Counted from the first letter of the stretch, positions 11,389 through 23,012 are shown. The stretch is 64,000 nt of DNA from Cryptomeria japonica (GCF_030272615.1 NC_081414.1:2979501-3043500), one strand, 5' to 3'. Program-made: numbers and translations. The notes: generated from the letters alone by a model not told the origin.

Positions 11389-12699
11389 TTATTCATTTGA
11401 CACAATTTCCTTCTTTTTCCAAATCATCTGTAATTTGCCTTTTATTTCTTCAGTGTCTTTTCTAGGTTGATCTCTACAATCTCCAGCCAAGTGTCCAACT
11501 TTGTGACAATGAAAACATGCCATACTGGGATTTCTCCATGATCTTCGATTGTTCATTCCAAACCTTATAAAGCAGTTGGCACTTATATGCCCATATCTTC
11601 CACAACACTCACACCATATCCTTGTATTGTAATCCCATGATACTATAGAATACTGTCGGTAAGGATCTGTGTGAGCTCGGTAACCTCTAGCATTTGCTCG
11701 GTGTGTAGACCACATATAGTTCTTTTGTTTAAGCCAACACTTCTTGGTACTGTGTCCATATCTATTGTAGTTTTTACAAAACCCTTTGAATTTTGCCTTC
11801 TGATAATTGTTAACAAACTTTGTCCTACATTGATTAGATGTGTGACCATATTTATTGCAATTGTAACAATAACCTTTGGACGTAGTGACATTCGGTTGCT
11901 TGCCTTTTCTGATTTGGCACATGTTGGCAGTGTGACTTTGATTTCCACAGTAGTTGCAAATAGGCTTCTTTCTTTTGATGTTCTTCTTGATTCCAGCTTG
12001 CTTTGATGATTCTTGTCTCTTAGTAGTATGGATTCCCTTCTCGGTAGAGTCTTTTCTTTTGTAACCAAGTCCTGCATCTTTGTTGGGTCTTCTTGTATTC
12101 AGTTGCTCATCCAACATCTTTGATGCTTCATAACTCTTCTTCAGTGTTTCTTTGTATTTCTTCTTTGTTTCAAGTTCATCGGTCAACCTTGATACTTCAA
12201 GTCTCAATGCTTGATTCTCATCATCTTTCAGATTTGCTTCATGATGTGCATAACCTAGTTGATCTAACAGGTTTTGTTGAATTCCACTCAACCTTGTGAT
12301 TTCATCATTATTATCAGATACTAAGGCTTCAAGTTGTTGTTTCTCTCTTTCTAGATCTCTTACTTTATCCTTGGCTGTCCTCAATGCATCAAGATTTTCA
12401 GTCATCTGTGTGCTGAAATGTTCATGTTCTCTTTTCAATGCTTTTAGTTGATCAGCCAGTGCTTTATTCTTTTCTTTCAATACTCCAATCATTTCTTCAG
12501 TCTCTTCAGGCATATTGTTCTCAGATGATGTCTCAATTTGTTCCACCAACTCTTGAGAATCCTACAAATCATCAGATAATCTTCTTCTCACTTTCAGAGA
12601 TTTTTGCATTTGCCTTTGCATGTCTGCAATCACTTGATTAGCATGATCCAACTCTTCTTGCAGATACACAATCCTCCGAGATTGTTTATAGCCTTCCAT
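11389..12699 (-). pseudogene. LTR-B ORF1: coiled-coil protein with five zinc knuckles
   Basis: The ATG at 12699 opens a 437-codon frame interrupted by one TAG at 12562-12564. The N-terminal half is highly charged with heptad-like spacing, so probably coiled coil. The C-terminal half has five CCHC boxes: CNYCGNQSHTANMC, CYNCNKYGHTSNQC, CKNYNRYGHSTKKC, CECCGRYGHISANC and CFHCHKVGHLAGDC. Four keep C-x2-C-x4-H-x4-C; the third has Tyr for its second Cys. The arrangement suggests an RNA-binding Gag-like protein, but I saw no standard copia capsid (UBN2) domain. ORF1 starts just inside the primer site. Confidence 0.75.
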
Positions 12700-12747
12700 T
12701 GATAAGATCTTTCTCTTTAGGCAGTTAAACCTTTTTCCAAGATTGAA

Positions 12748-12759
12748 GCTCTGATACCA
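12748..12759 (-). other. LTR-B primer-binding site (initiator Met tRNA type)
   Basis: The minus strand reads TGGTATCAGAGC, two bases inside the 5' LTR. This is the classical plant copia primer-binding site complementary to the 3' end of initiator Met tRNA. Confidence 0.92.
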
Positions 12760-12761
12760 AT

Positions 12762-13931
12762 TGTTAGGCCCAATATGGAAAGCTAATGTACTAAGAGGGG
12801 AGGGGTGAATCAGTACTTCAAAACTTTTCTTCAACAATAACTTTATTGTTATGCATAAACTGAATAGTGCAGTAACATAATATAAAGCTAAAACAAATAG
12901 ATAACAATCATACATGATTCACTCCATAACACATATATTTTGGTTACGCAAAAACTCTTGGTTAGAGAGAAAAACTATGGTGGGGATGGCACCCACAACT
13001 TCACTACTACAATAATAGAGGTTGCTCGGTTAGAGCTACATGTTTAGCTATTTCTGATAGCATACCTTGTTAGGAGTATCAAGATCTGTTAGATCTACCT
13101 TGCTAAAGGATTTTACAACACTTAATCTAAATGTTGCACCTGGTTAGAGGCTTTACAATTGATAGACTTGATTAGAGTCTTTTACCCTGTTAAAGGTTTC
13201 TCTTACAACTTCAAAATATTACAATAAAATAATTACAAATATCTGCAACTTTACATTTGGAATGTTATAGCAGATTCTATGTGCTCAGAATAAGATTACC
13301 TTTCTTATAGCATACCTCGGTAACCCATATAGTAACTCGATAAACTCTTCTATTTTTTCTATTCTTTGATTGTTCTCTGAAATCCTTCTCGGTGACCTCT
13401 GTGTCTCTATAACAGTCGTAACACTTAGTGCTTTCACATGTCTTGTTTCATATATTTCTCTATCTTCCTTTCTGTCATGCTACATGTATATTTGTGATCT
13501 TAATCCATGTTGAATAAATAGATCTCTTATGATGGTGATCCATTCATTGCTTCGATCTAACAAACATGTTTTATCGAATGAATAACCATGCAAAATATTT
13601 CATTGGTTAGATGACCTCAAAATCATACACAATCTTTAAGTGCAATTTCCAATGTGATAACGGTTAGATGTTCCTTGATCTTGTAACACGATTCCATATG
13701 TATGTCCAGGTTCAATGAATCTGGTAACATGTTTCAATTAGTGTATATCAACTTGGTGTGTCATCTTTGCTGCTCAGTAGACAGCTCGGTGCATACTGGG
13801 CTTTTGACTATACTCTTTTATAACCGACTGGACTGTGCATACCGACTGAATATTTTGGTAGAGATAACCGACTTAGAGTATATAGAATAACTTTGAACAT
13901 AAAACTAATGGCGACTTGATAAGTAGTAACA
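12762..13931 (-). repeat. LTR-B 5' LTR
   Basis: 1,170-bp direct repeat of 5895-7082, with the same TGTTAGG and GTAACA termini and the primer site on its left. An open frame at 12562-12915 is an artefact of reading from this LTR into ORF1. Confidence 0.92.
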
Positions 13932-13936
13932 CTTTT
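13932..13936. repeat. Target-site duplication CTTTT (right) of LTR-B
   Basis: Matches 5890-5894. Confidence 0.9.
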
Positions 13937-14499
13937 GCCATTACGTCTGATACAATTTTTGACCTCTTAAGGGAATCTACATTGCCCCGTGGGACCAAGG
14001 GAATTTCTCTCCCCAACAAGGATGACTTATTAAATATACAGGTTGTTGATGATACAACATTGTGCTTGGAATGAAATGAGGGAAACTTGGATTCTCTTAT
14101 ACAAAATCTTAATCTTTTATTCTTTTATGCACTACCTTTGGTGTCAAAATCTCTACAACCAATCAATTACTCTTGGAAGGAAAGACACCCCCCCCCCCCC
14201 CGCACAATGGTTTGTAGAGCATGAGTTCTAGTGGGGAGAGCCCACCAAATAAGTTAGATATCTTTGGATCTTGGATTTTATCTTAACCTTTGCTTATAGG
14301 ATATGTGGCTATGGATAAAGGTTAATATTGATAGTGAATTAGAAAAATGAAATAAACAATTTCTATAATTAGCTAGGAGGATCCAAATCTGCCAAAAAAA
14401 AATCTCCTCTTTTAGTCTTTACTACTCATCTATCTAGATTTTCAACTATTACCAAGTTAATGAAATTCAAAAGAAGATCAAGACTTTTTTGTAGTCAAA
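13937..14499. other. Unassigned sequence with a poly-C run
   Basis: Continuation of the DNA interrupted by LTR-B. No gene recognised. A run of about 13 C lies near 14189-14201 and short A/T runs near 14394. The 62-codon frame over the poly-C is not credible. Confidence 0.4.
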
Positions 14500-15167
14500 T
14501 GTTAAAGGTAAGAATACACAATATTATGTTAAAGTGAGAATGGTACTATTTGGTTAAAATATGTTTGGGGTTGGGTTTGAAAGATCTCAAGATTCATGGA
14601 GTAGCTCTTGTTGTCAAGTGGATTCTCAAATCCATGGATGGAAATGAGCCACGTAAGGTCCTAGTTAGGAATAAGATCTTTTTTTTTGTCCCTAAGCAGA
14701 CCAAATCATGAAAGATGCTTCCTTTTAGTGACTTGTTAGCTTGTATTTTCCTAGTCTTACAAATTCTATTGTGTTTAAGAGTATATGGTAAGCTTGGGAA
14801 TCTATTAAGAATAATGTTATTAATAATGGTATTTTACATGGAAACAATATAATTCACGAGGATAGGTCCATTTGGTGGAACCCCAAGCATAAAGATAAGC
14901 CTTTAACCTTTCTTCAAGGTTGTTTTGCAAAGAACTAGTATTCTAAAGGGATCATATGCTTTAGAGACATCCTTAGTAGTGGAAAAATTAAGACTAGGGA
15001 TTCCTTGAGGTATAAATTTTATCTTCCTCCCTCTAACTGGAGGACCTACTCCATCCTTAGAAAGGCAAGTAAAAACCTTTAGTTACCCAAAGCCTGCATT
15101 CATGATAATGATTGTTTCAAACAATTTAAATGGTTTGATGGTACTATTATTTGAAAGGTTGGCATTG
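14500..15167 (+). pseudogene. LINE-like RT C-terminal fragment
   Basis: Plus-strand fragments in changing frames resemble the C-terminal part of plant non-LTR RT proteins: GLGLKDLKIHGVAL followed by VKWILKSMDGNEPRKVL near 14570-14670, a piece near 14870-14960 around WWNPKHK and PLTFLQGCFAKN, and LPPSNWRTYS near 15030-15050. WFDGTII lies just before the chromovirus insertion. Many stops and frame changes make this old debris. Assignment rests on wording, not a search, so another degenerate coding sequence is possible. Confidence 0.5.
15163..15167. repeat. Probable target-site duplication CATTG (left) of chromovirus
   Basis: CATTG precedes TGGTGC and recurs at 19732-19736 after the 3' LTR. The 3' LTR would then end ATGA rather than the usual CA, so the exact border may be off by two bases. 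Confidence 0.6.
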
Positions 15168-16212
15168 TGGTGCAGGAGAACCCTTAAAAGGGCTCCCACC
15201 ATTTGCTTTTGATTGTGTTCTTTCTTCTTTAAGAAGCCATTGTATATACAATAAGAGCCATGTGCTCATTGGTCTTAGTTAAGGTCCTAGTTGAGGTCTT
15301 AGGGTCATAAGTCAAGATTGAGATTTTCTTGAAAATAGAGGGTATGTGTGCCTTTGAGGTGTTTAGGGGTCCTTCTTAGCATGGTGGTGTCCTTAGGTTT
15401 GCCCAATATGGATCTAGGAGTCAAGAAAAGCAACATTGAGAAAGTTGCTCAAAAGTTGCATGACAACTTTTAAAAGTTGTCAAGCAACTTTTCCACCTAG
15501 AGGTCAAAAAATTTAGGTTAGCATGGACAACCCTAATATGGGCACATAGACCGAGGAAAGGGTAGTATAAGTAGTTGAAAACCCTAAGTTAATGGGTTGG
15601 ATGTCAATTATTGTACAACCCAAGCAAAGTGACTTGACTGTGACTACAATTTTGTTGCCAGTCGGCACAAATGGAGTAAAGAAAGATCATTAATGGATTG
15701 ATTTATGAGAAAAATGGTGTGGACTGTCTTCTATGGTGTAAATAATTTCATTTTTAGCATTTAGATTAGGTTTTTATTTGTAAGTGAGGTATGTTTGTAA
15801 ATCTTTTGTAAATTGCTTCTCACTGTCCAGTTTTGGACGGGTTTGAATAAATGGGTTCATAACTCCATTCCCCATTGTGGAATCACCATGAAACCATGGG
15901 GAATGAGAGTAAAGACCTTGTACTATACTTCACAGCAAGCAGGTCCCTTGAAAATGTAAGGAGGTCATTTAAAGACCCACTCCTAGGTGAGACTGGACAG
16001 TGTCTGGCTAGGAAGGGTTAAGTTGCAGAGGTCTTGAAGAGCAAGGAAGGTCAGAGGAGGAGGCACCCTTTGGAGGATTTGTAGAGGGGTGAGTGAAGCA
16101 CCATTGGTGTGAAGGAGGAGCTTCCACCAATCTAGACAAGGTGGCAAGAGCACCAAACCTACACTATGACCCTGGCAGGCCTAAAAACCCTCTTCAAAAC
16201 CCTTAAAAACCT
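15168..16212 (+). repeat. Chromovirus 5' LTR, 3'-truncated
   Basis: Aligns with 18146 to about 19213, including shared AAAGTTGCATGACAACTTTT and GGCAGTGTAC. It stops at 16212, where the 3' LTR continues for about another 515 bp. Confidence 0.85.
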
Positions 16213-16224
16213 TAAAATCTACTT

Positions 16225-16535
16225 AGGGCAGTGTACAGAATGATATATCCTATATAAGACTGATCAAAACATCTAATTTCAGGAAAGATACATCTTGTAT
16301 AAGATCTGATCAAAACATTTGGTTTCAGGAACGATATATCCTGTATAAGAACTGATCAAAACATATGGTTTCAGGAAAAATACATCTTATATAAGACATG
16401 ATAGAAGATAGTTTGGAAGAGTGATGAAGATATGAAAATGAAGAAAGATTCCATGATGATGTGATAGATATGCATGTGGGGGATGCAATGATGAATGATT
16501 AATGATATGGATTATGTTTCGATCTGAGATTTTAT
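16225..16535 (+). repeat. Captured gypsy 3'-region segment with 46-bp tandem repeats
   Basis: This 311-bp segment is closely similar to about 33352-33638, in a different element. Both share units containing GATCAAAACAT and TCCTGTATAAGA repeated about every 46 bp, and the same downstream stretch ending GATCTGAGATTTTAT. On the left it adjoins the truncated LTR, and on the right it passes directly into RNase H coding sequence. Confidence 0.85.
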
Positions 16536-18125
16536 TACCTCCAATCCTTCACCTTCACCATCAAGCATAAGAAGGGGCAACTCAACAAGGTGGCAAGTGC
16601 TTTAAGCAGGAAGCTGCTGACAGTTCAAGAACTACAGTTGCAGAGCATAGGAATAGAAGGTTTCAAGGACCTCTATGAAGGAGATGAAGACTTCTCATTA
16701 GCTTATGAAGTTTGCAAGGAGTTTGAGAACCATTTCAATGGTGAGTATGCAGATTACACTTTCCAAAATGGTCTCTTGTTCAAAGGTAATCAGTTGTGTG
16801 TGCCAAGAGGATCCATGAGGGAAAACCTCATTCAAGAGAAACACAATGGTAGTTTAAGTGGACACTTTGGGGTCAACAAAACCTTGGATCTAGTACAGAG
16901 GTACTACTATTGGCCAAAGTTGCCAAGAGATGTGAAAAGGTATGTGGAGCAATGCGGTGTGTGTCAAAGAGCAAAAGGAGGATCAAGCAATGCTGGTCTC
17001 TATCAACCATTACCAATCCCAAATAGGGCTTGTGAATGTATAAGAATGGACTTTGTAGTAGGGCTCCCTAAGACAAAGACAGGTATGGATAGCATCTATG
17101 TGGTTGTAGATAGATTTTCCAAGATGAGCCATTTCATTCCATGTAAAACTACACATGATGCTAGCTATGTTGCACATCTCTTCTTTAAGGAGATTGTTAG
17201 GATTCATGGACTCCCTTTAAGAATTGTTTTAGATAGGGACAAAAAGTTCATGGGCCATTTTTGGCAAACATTATGGAAGAGACTAGGAACTAACTTATCA
17301 TTTAGCTCAACTTACCATCCACAAACTGATGGTCAGACTGAAGTCATCAATAGGGTGTTAGGCAACTTGTTGAGGTGTCTAACTAAGGAATATGGATAGA
17401 CATGGGATCTAATCATTCCTCAAGCAGAGTATGCATATAATGACAGCGTGAATAGGACCACTGGAAAGAGTCCATTTGAGGTTGTCTATGGTAGACATCC
17501 AAGAGGAGTGTGTGAACTCAAGGAACTTGGTTCCATGGAGATGAAGAGTGGGCAAGCAGAGGACTTCACTCAAACCATCAAGGAAGTCCAAGATCAAGTC
17601 AAGAAAGCCATCCTCGAAAACACTAAAAAACTGAAGGCCAAAATGGATGAGAAAAGGAGAGAGGTTCAGTTCAAGGTGGGTGACTATATGATGGTCCATT
17701 TGAGCAAAGCTAGAATGCAAAGTGGCAAGCCTACTAAACTACAAATGAAGAGGGCAGGACCTTGTAGAATTCTTGCAAAATATGGTGAGAATGCCTATAA
17801 GGTTGAAATTCCTTCAGACTTAGCCATTTCACCAGTCTTTAATGTTGTTGATCTGATCATGTACAAGGGTGAGATAGAAGGGCAGACTGAGAACCAAGCC
17901 AAGGTACTACAAGACTTGGATGTGAATGCCTTACCTCAAGTGAAGTAGCCTATAGCACAAGAGATCTTGGAGTCAAGGGTGAAGAAGTCTACTAGACACC
18001 AGGTCTACATGGAGCACTTAGTGAAGTGGGTAGTTCAACTTGTGTCTAAAGCTACTTAGGTGGAGGAGAGCAAGTTCAAGAAGCTTGGCATTGATCTAGC
18101 TCTCCTCTCTCCCCTAATTCCTTAG
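16536..18125 (+). pseudogene. Chromovirus RNase H end, integrase and chromodomain
   Basis: The frame begins inside RNase H (FTFTIKHKKGQLNKVA, then ALSRK). Integrase follows with an HHCC zinc site (H-x-GSLSGH ... CGVCQRAK) and DDE-core residues in MDFVVGLP, LDRDKKF and HPQTDGQTEVINR. A TAG at 17397-17399 interrupts before AEYAYNDSVNRTTGKSPFE. The frame continues to 17948 with GDYMMVHL and GPCRIL, the integrase C-terminal domain. After another stop, a segment near 17950-18110 (ESR, VYMEHLVKW, WVEESKF in part) looks like a chromodomain. Family role: integration, with the chromodomain targeting chromatin. Confidence 0.85.
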
Positions 18126-18130
18126 CTTGT

Positions 18131-18145
18131 TGCAGAGGGGGAGTA
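18131..18145 (+). other. Chromovirus polypurine tract
   Basis: GCAGAGGGGGAGTA directly precedes the 3' LTR start TGGTGC. Confidence 0.75.
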
Positions 18146-19731
18146 TGGTGCAAGAGAACCATTCAAAGGGCTCCCACCATTTGATTTTGATTGTGTTCTT
18201 GCTTCTTTAAGAAGCCATTGTATATACAATAAGAGCCATGTGCTCATTGGTCTTAGTTAAGGTCCTAGTTGAGGTCTTAGGGTCATAAGTCAAGATTGAG
18301 ATTTTCTTGAAAATAGAGGGTATGTGTGCCTTTGAGGTGTTTAGGGGTCCTTATTATCATGGTGGTGTCCTTAGGTTTTCCCAATATGGATCTAGGAGTA
18401 AAGAAAAGCAACATTGAGAAAGTTGCTCAAAAGTTGCATGACAACTTTTAAAAGTTGTCAAGCAACTTTTCCACCTAGAGGTCAAAAACTTTAGGTTAGC
18501 GTGGACAACCCTAATATGGGCACCCAAACTAAGGAAAGGGTATAATAAGTAGTTGTAAACCCTAAGTTAATGGGTTGGATGTTAGTTATTGTATGACCCA
18601 AGCAAAGTGACTTGACTGTGACTGCAATTTTGTTGCTAGTTGGCACAAATGGAGTAAAGAAAGATCATTAATGGACTGATTTGCGAACAAAACTATGTGG
18701 AGTGTCTTCTATGGTGTAAATAATTTCATTTTGAGCATTTATATTAGGTTTTTATTTGTAAGTGAGGTGTGTTTGTAAATCTTTTGTAAATTGCTTCTCA
18801 CTGTCCAGTTTTGGACTGGTTTGAATAAATGGGTTCATAACTCCATTCCCCATTGTGGAATCACCATGAAACCATGGGGAATGAGAGTACAGACCCTGTA
18901 CTATACTTCACAGCAAGAAGGGCCCTTGAAAATGTAAGGATGCCATTTAAAGACCCACTCCTAAGCAAGACTGGACAGTGCCTGACTAGGAAGGGTTAAG
19001 TTGCAGAGGTCTTGAAGAGCAAGGAAGGTTAGAGGAGGAGACACCCTTTGGAGGAGTTATAGAGGGGTGAGTGAAGCACAATTGGTGTGAAGGAGGAGTT
19101 TCCACCAATCCAGACAAGGTGGCAAGAGCACCAAACCTACACTGTGACCCTAGCAGGCCTAAAAGCCCTCTTAAAAACCCTTAAAAACCTTAAAATCTAC
19201 TTAGGGCAGTGTACGGACACTTGGAGGCCTAAAACCTAAAAAATCCTTAAGTCCTTGCCAAATTAATAGAAGATCTTTTAGGAAGTTTCACAATCAAGTG
19301 CATAATTTGCAAGAGGAATCCCTAAAGGACCGAGTAGGAGGCCTAATTGGTCACAATCCTTGTAGCCCTATTTTGTAGGCAAAACACAAAATAGTGAAAT
19401 CGGTAAGGGGTTGAAAGCTTGAAACCTCTTGGGGGCACATGAATGGGTGGAAAAACCATGTATTAGACCTGACCTATCCTTTCTAAGACCTAGGAAGGTA
19501 TGGAGCAAGCCAAACCCTTATATCCTAAGTAAGGGTTCTTGAATCTCATGAGTAAGTGAGACCTTAGGAGTAGTTTTTGAACTTGTTGGTGGGTGGATTG
19601 GGCAAGGTCAGGGGATTCCACAATTAGGGGAAGTCCTAGAGACCCTAGGGTGTGGTTAGGACACCTGGTGATCCAAGGAAAGGATCCAAGAGCATAGACT
19701 AGGCTAGTCTATCCCAAACCCCATCCCATGA
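18146..19731 (+). repeat. Chromovirus 3' LTR, full length
   Basis: About 1,586 bp. The first 1,068 bp match 15168-16212. A TATA-like stretch (GGGTATAATAAG) lies near 18537. The remainder has no partner in this window. Confidence 0.8.
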
Positions 19732-19736
19732 CATTG
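19732..19736. repeat. Probable target-site duplication CATTG (right) of chromovirus
   Basis: Matches 15163-15167. Confidence 0.6.
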
Positions 19737-20993
19737 AGATGGTTTAGAAAACACTAGGTGATAAGACCTCTTTAATTGATTATCTCAATTAGATCTAGAA
19801 TCTATCTTTGTTTGGTATGCAATGAAAATTTGTTTAAAAAAAACATTGGTCTAACATTATTGAACCCAAGAATTTTTTCTTTAAATGGTTATTGATTCTT
19901 CAAAGATTTTCTTATAAATTATATCATACTAATATTGATTTGTGCAACATTTGGAGGGAACCTAAAACAGTAAAATATTAATTTTTGATTGCTTCTATGT
20001 AAAAGAAATATGTAATTTTATTTTTTTTGATGTTAATGACTAGGGAGGTAATATTATTTGGACTGAAATTATATTTGGGAATGTTAAAAATACTAAATAA
20101 AGAAAGTAACATGTTTTGGTTAATTTCCTCCATTGAATTTTTTTTGCATATCTAGATTATGATAAACAAGGAAAATTTTCAGGGTGTAAGGAGGTCGCTT
20201 ACTGATTCTTGCAAGGGACTCATATTTTATAATATTGCATTTTAGGTTATAGTCACCATGGATATTTCTAGGCATAAGTTTGAATGAAGTTGTTGGAGGA
20301 CGATACTGTTAAGGTCAATTCGTCAGAGTTGTTGTATAGGTAGATTGAACATTCAACAAGTGAAAACAAGCTATTATTTAAATGACTTATGAAATTTTTG
20401 AAAAGATACAATGATGACATGTCTCTTGAAATTTCAAAGAAAGAAATGGAGAACATGAGTAAAGTCCGGTACCACATCAATGATGGATAAAAATTTGATG
20501 TTGAAGTAATAAGATCTAGTGATGAGTGGATTCCACCGTGTATGCTTTAGTTTGCATTAACGTTTAAAACAATACTCAATGATCCATCATTAGGGTGAGA
20601 GTGAGAGAGCTGCAGTGATGAGTTATCATAGATTGATCCTCCGATTGGATGGGGAGGTCTAAACTAGTATAGTGAAAGCAATAACTTCTAGAACAACAAC
20701 ATTGTATTGTGTTTGGAATGCAAATATGTTATTAATGTATATGCATTTTGTATATAAATAGTAGCTATATGAACTGTACAATTTTGTATAACAATAGCTC
20801 TCATGGTTAGTTGGGGTCTTGATACTTAGTCTATCTTTTTTGTTTTTTGATTAGTATGAGACTTTGCATGATCTTTTGTTATGTATGATAGATATTTTAA
20901 ATAATCTAGGGCAGCTATATATGTTGACATGAGACTCAAATTGTTGTTATTATCTAGTGTTATTAAAATATCTCTAATATAAAAAAAAGGTAT
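19737..20993 (+). pseudogene. Degenerate coding-like sequence continuing the LINE-like remnant
   Basis: Beyond the chromovirus the interrupted sequence resumes. Broken plus-strand frames give coding-like pieces, for example DLCNIWREPKTVKY near 19940-19980. From about 20500 the sequence looks non-coding and ends in an A-rich stretch near 20980-20988, which could be a LINE 3' tail. No intact gene remains. Confidence 0.4.
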
Positions 20994-21778
20994 TGTAGGG
21001 AGATAATCAAATTACAAAGACCAAGTTCTCTTAGGTCAACCCCTTGATTTGACCAATTTTATGATCATTGAAATTGATCAAAGACAATATTCCTTAATCA
21101 AGAAAATATCCTAGAATAATTTGATGTATAAATAAGTTTACTTTGGTGCTCCAAAGAAAAATGTTCCTGCTTGATGGTTCTCCTTAAACTGCTTGGGATA
21201 TGCCAATGATAATCAATAATACTTGATTCCTGAAATTATGTACATTGAATGACTTTAAATACCAAGGGAATAATATATCATACAAATGTGTACATAATAA
21301 ACTCATAATGGCTATTTGAATAGGCAAATAGTCAACACATATTTTTTTTTAAATGGCCAATATTGTGTGGTACAAAATGAATCTCATATGCTACAAGATT
21401 GATCAAAGATAATAAAGTTCAAATATTAAGGTGAAGGAATGTATAGGAATGAGGGCAATGATAAGCATAATAAATAGCAAAACAATCTATAAATATGTAT
21501 GATATACTTGAAAATATGGGAATTATTGTTCTTATTGATTCAACTGCAAAAGCCCATGAATTGCTTACAAGCAGAATAGTACCTATCACATCTAAGGAGA
21601 AGAACCTAATGTAAACTTAGCTCAAAGAATTAAATATTAGCTCAACTAAGTAAACTTAATCTATTATTAGCTCAATCTAATAAAAGATAAAAAAAACACC
21701 TAAGTTTATCTTAAGTGAATAAAGTAATTAAATGACCTAATTAATTAAATAATTATATAATATTCTAATTACTCAACA
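20994..21778 (-). repeat. Older LTR, 3' type
   Basis: The 785-bp segment runs TGTAGGG to CTCAACA on the plus strand and is followed by a C-run that would be a polypurine tract on the minus strand. Its right third (about 21525-21771) is similar to about 30805-31183, which has an extra stretch of some 130 bp. A full partner LTR was not found. Confidence 0.6.
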
Positions 21779-21792
21779 CCCCCCCACTTAAG
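21779..21792 (-). other. Polypurine tract of the older LTR
   Basis: The minus strand reads CTTAAGTGGGGGGG directly before TGTTGAG. Confidence 0.6.
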
Positions 21793-23007
21793 ATTAACTT
21801 CAGGGATAAGCTAAAGAGATAATGAATGCAAGCATGAATGGATGGGTCCTGACAACAAAGGATTAATTAGGTACCCATGTAAAAACCAATGCAACTCTCA
21901 CAAAATGGAGAAAAGAAGAAGAAAAAAGGTGGGAGAAAAATCCTCTCCAAAAGAGAAAAGAAAATGAAAAAGAGTACACATGACTAAGCATGAAGGACTC
22001 CAAATGTCCCTACATCTAATGAATCGATCACAAAAGTGTAATTAAAATCCTCCTATAGGAGAGAGAAAATAAGGATATGAATCCCCCAAATGAAGAAGTA
22101 GGTCATGTGCCAATAATGAGAGTTTGAAGATGGAACATGATCCATTGCCTACAAACAACATTATTCCCCTTAGGAAGAAAAAAATTCACTAGAAATATGA
22201 GAAGCCACTCCCATAAATAGGAATAAATAGGAACACACATCCAAATACTATGTACATCTAGAATTTTCTCAAATGTTTCTATGTCCATGAAAGATGATGG
22301 CACCACAAACTAATTAGGTACATGCCCCAATCAATATAGAAAGTGACTATCAAGGATAATACAAAAACTACTATAGAATAATCTCCATCGGTGATAAAGA
22401 TATATGACAACAATGATGTGGCTATTAGAAAAGAGATGAATTCTCTTAAAATAATCCTCTAGATCTGAAATACGAGACCCTACAAACAAAGATGATATGT
22501 CTATAAGATATGAATCCTAGGTAGGTTTGTTTGGAAGAATAATGTCTTGATGCATAACAATGGGGGATATGCATGAGGCAATGTCTAGGTCATTAGAAAA
22601 AATATAAGATGAAGATGATTGAGATGAGATGTCAACATGAGGAGTAGGAATTGGAAGACAAACATCTAATCCATCGAAACATGCAAGGCCTTGCAATATA
22701 CTCAAGCTCTTGTAAACTATCATTATCAAAAGGCATACAATCTACATGTGAGATGAGAATAAGACAATTTGTTGCAAGATCCTCTAGGAATGGAGAGATA
22801 TGAGGGTCTCCATACATCTCCCAAAGTCAAGTCCAAAGTGTGCAAGGACAACCAATGTCTAATAGAGCCCACATAATGTCATGATCAACATTAGATAAAA
22901 TCAATCCTACAATATGGTCTACAATAATACCCCAAGTTATGTTACCTCTTGATGTAGTTGGTTTAGGTATGATTCCATACAAATAAGGAAAAAGATCTAG
23001 CTATATG
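21793..23007. other. Internal sequence of the older LTR element
   Basis: About 1.2 kb of AT-rich sequence lies between the older LTR and Copia-D. Only short minus-strand frames (22103-22306, 22517-22729) are present. I recognise no domain. By position it would be 3' internal sequence of the element carrying LTR 20994-21778. Confidence 0.4.
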
Positions 23008-23012
23008 AGATG
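23008..23012. repeat. Target-site duplication AGATG (left) of Copia-D
   Basis: AGATG flanks TGTAGGTCCC here and follows the other terminus at 29680-29684. Confidence 0.93.

Larger units (their letters stand above)
5895..13931 (-). mobile_element. LTR-B: complete non-autonomous LTR retrotransposon
   Basis: Two long direct repeats (5895-7082 and 12762-13931) begin TGTTAGG and end AGTAACA. They are flanked by CTTTT duplications. A primer-binding site matching initiator Met tRNA and a polypurine tract sit at the expected inner borders, giving minus orientation. The 5.7-kb interior encodes a zinc-knuckle ORF1 and a long ORF2, but I found no protease, integrase, RT or RNase H motif. It presumably relied on enzymes from an autonomous copia element. 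It inserted upstream of Gypsy-1 gag. Confidence 0.9.
15168..19731 (+). mobile_element. Chromovirus (Ty3/gypsy), internally deleted and chimeric
   Basis: Direct repeats starting TGGTGCA lie at 15168-16212 and 18146-19731. Between them are only the end of RNase H, integrase and a chromodomain-like tail. The left LTR lacks its last 500 bp or so. Primer site, gag, protease and RT are missing, replaced by a 311-bp segment found elsewhere in the window. It inserted into LINE-like DNA. Confidence 0.8.

Noticed and set aside
12562-12915. 117-codon frame similar to one at 5833-6045
   Set aside because: It begins inside the LTR-B LTR in both copies; only its end overlaps real ORF1 sequence.
14187-14201. 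Run of about 13 C
   Set aside because: A homopolymer only; its length may be a sequencing artefact and it supports no feature.
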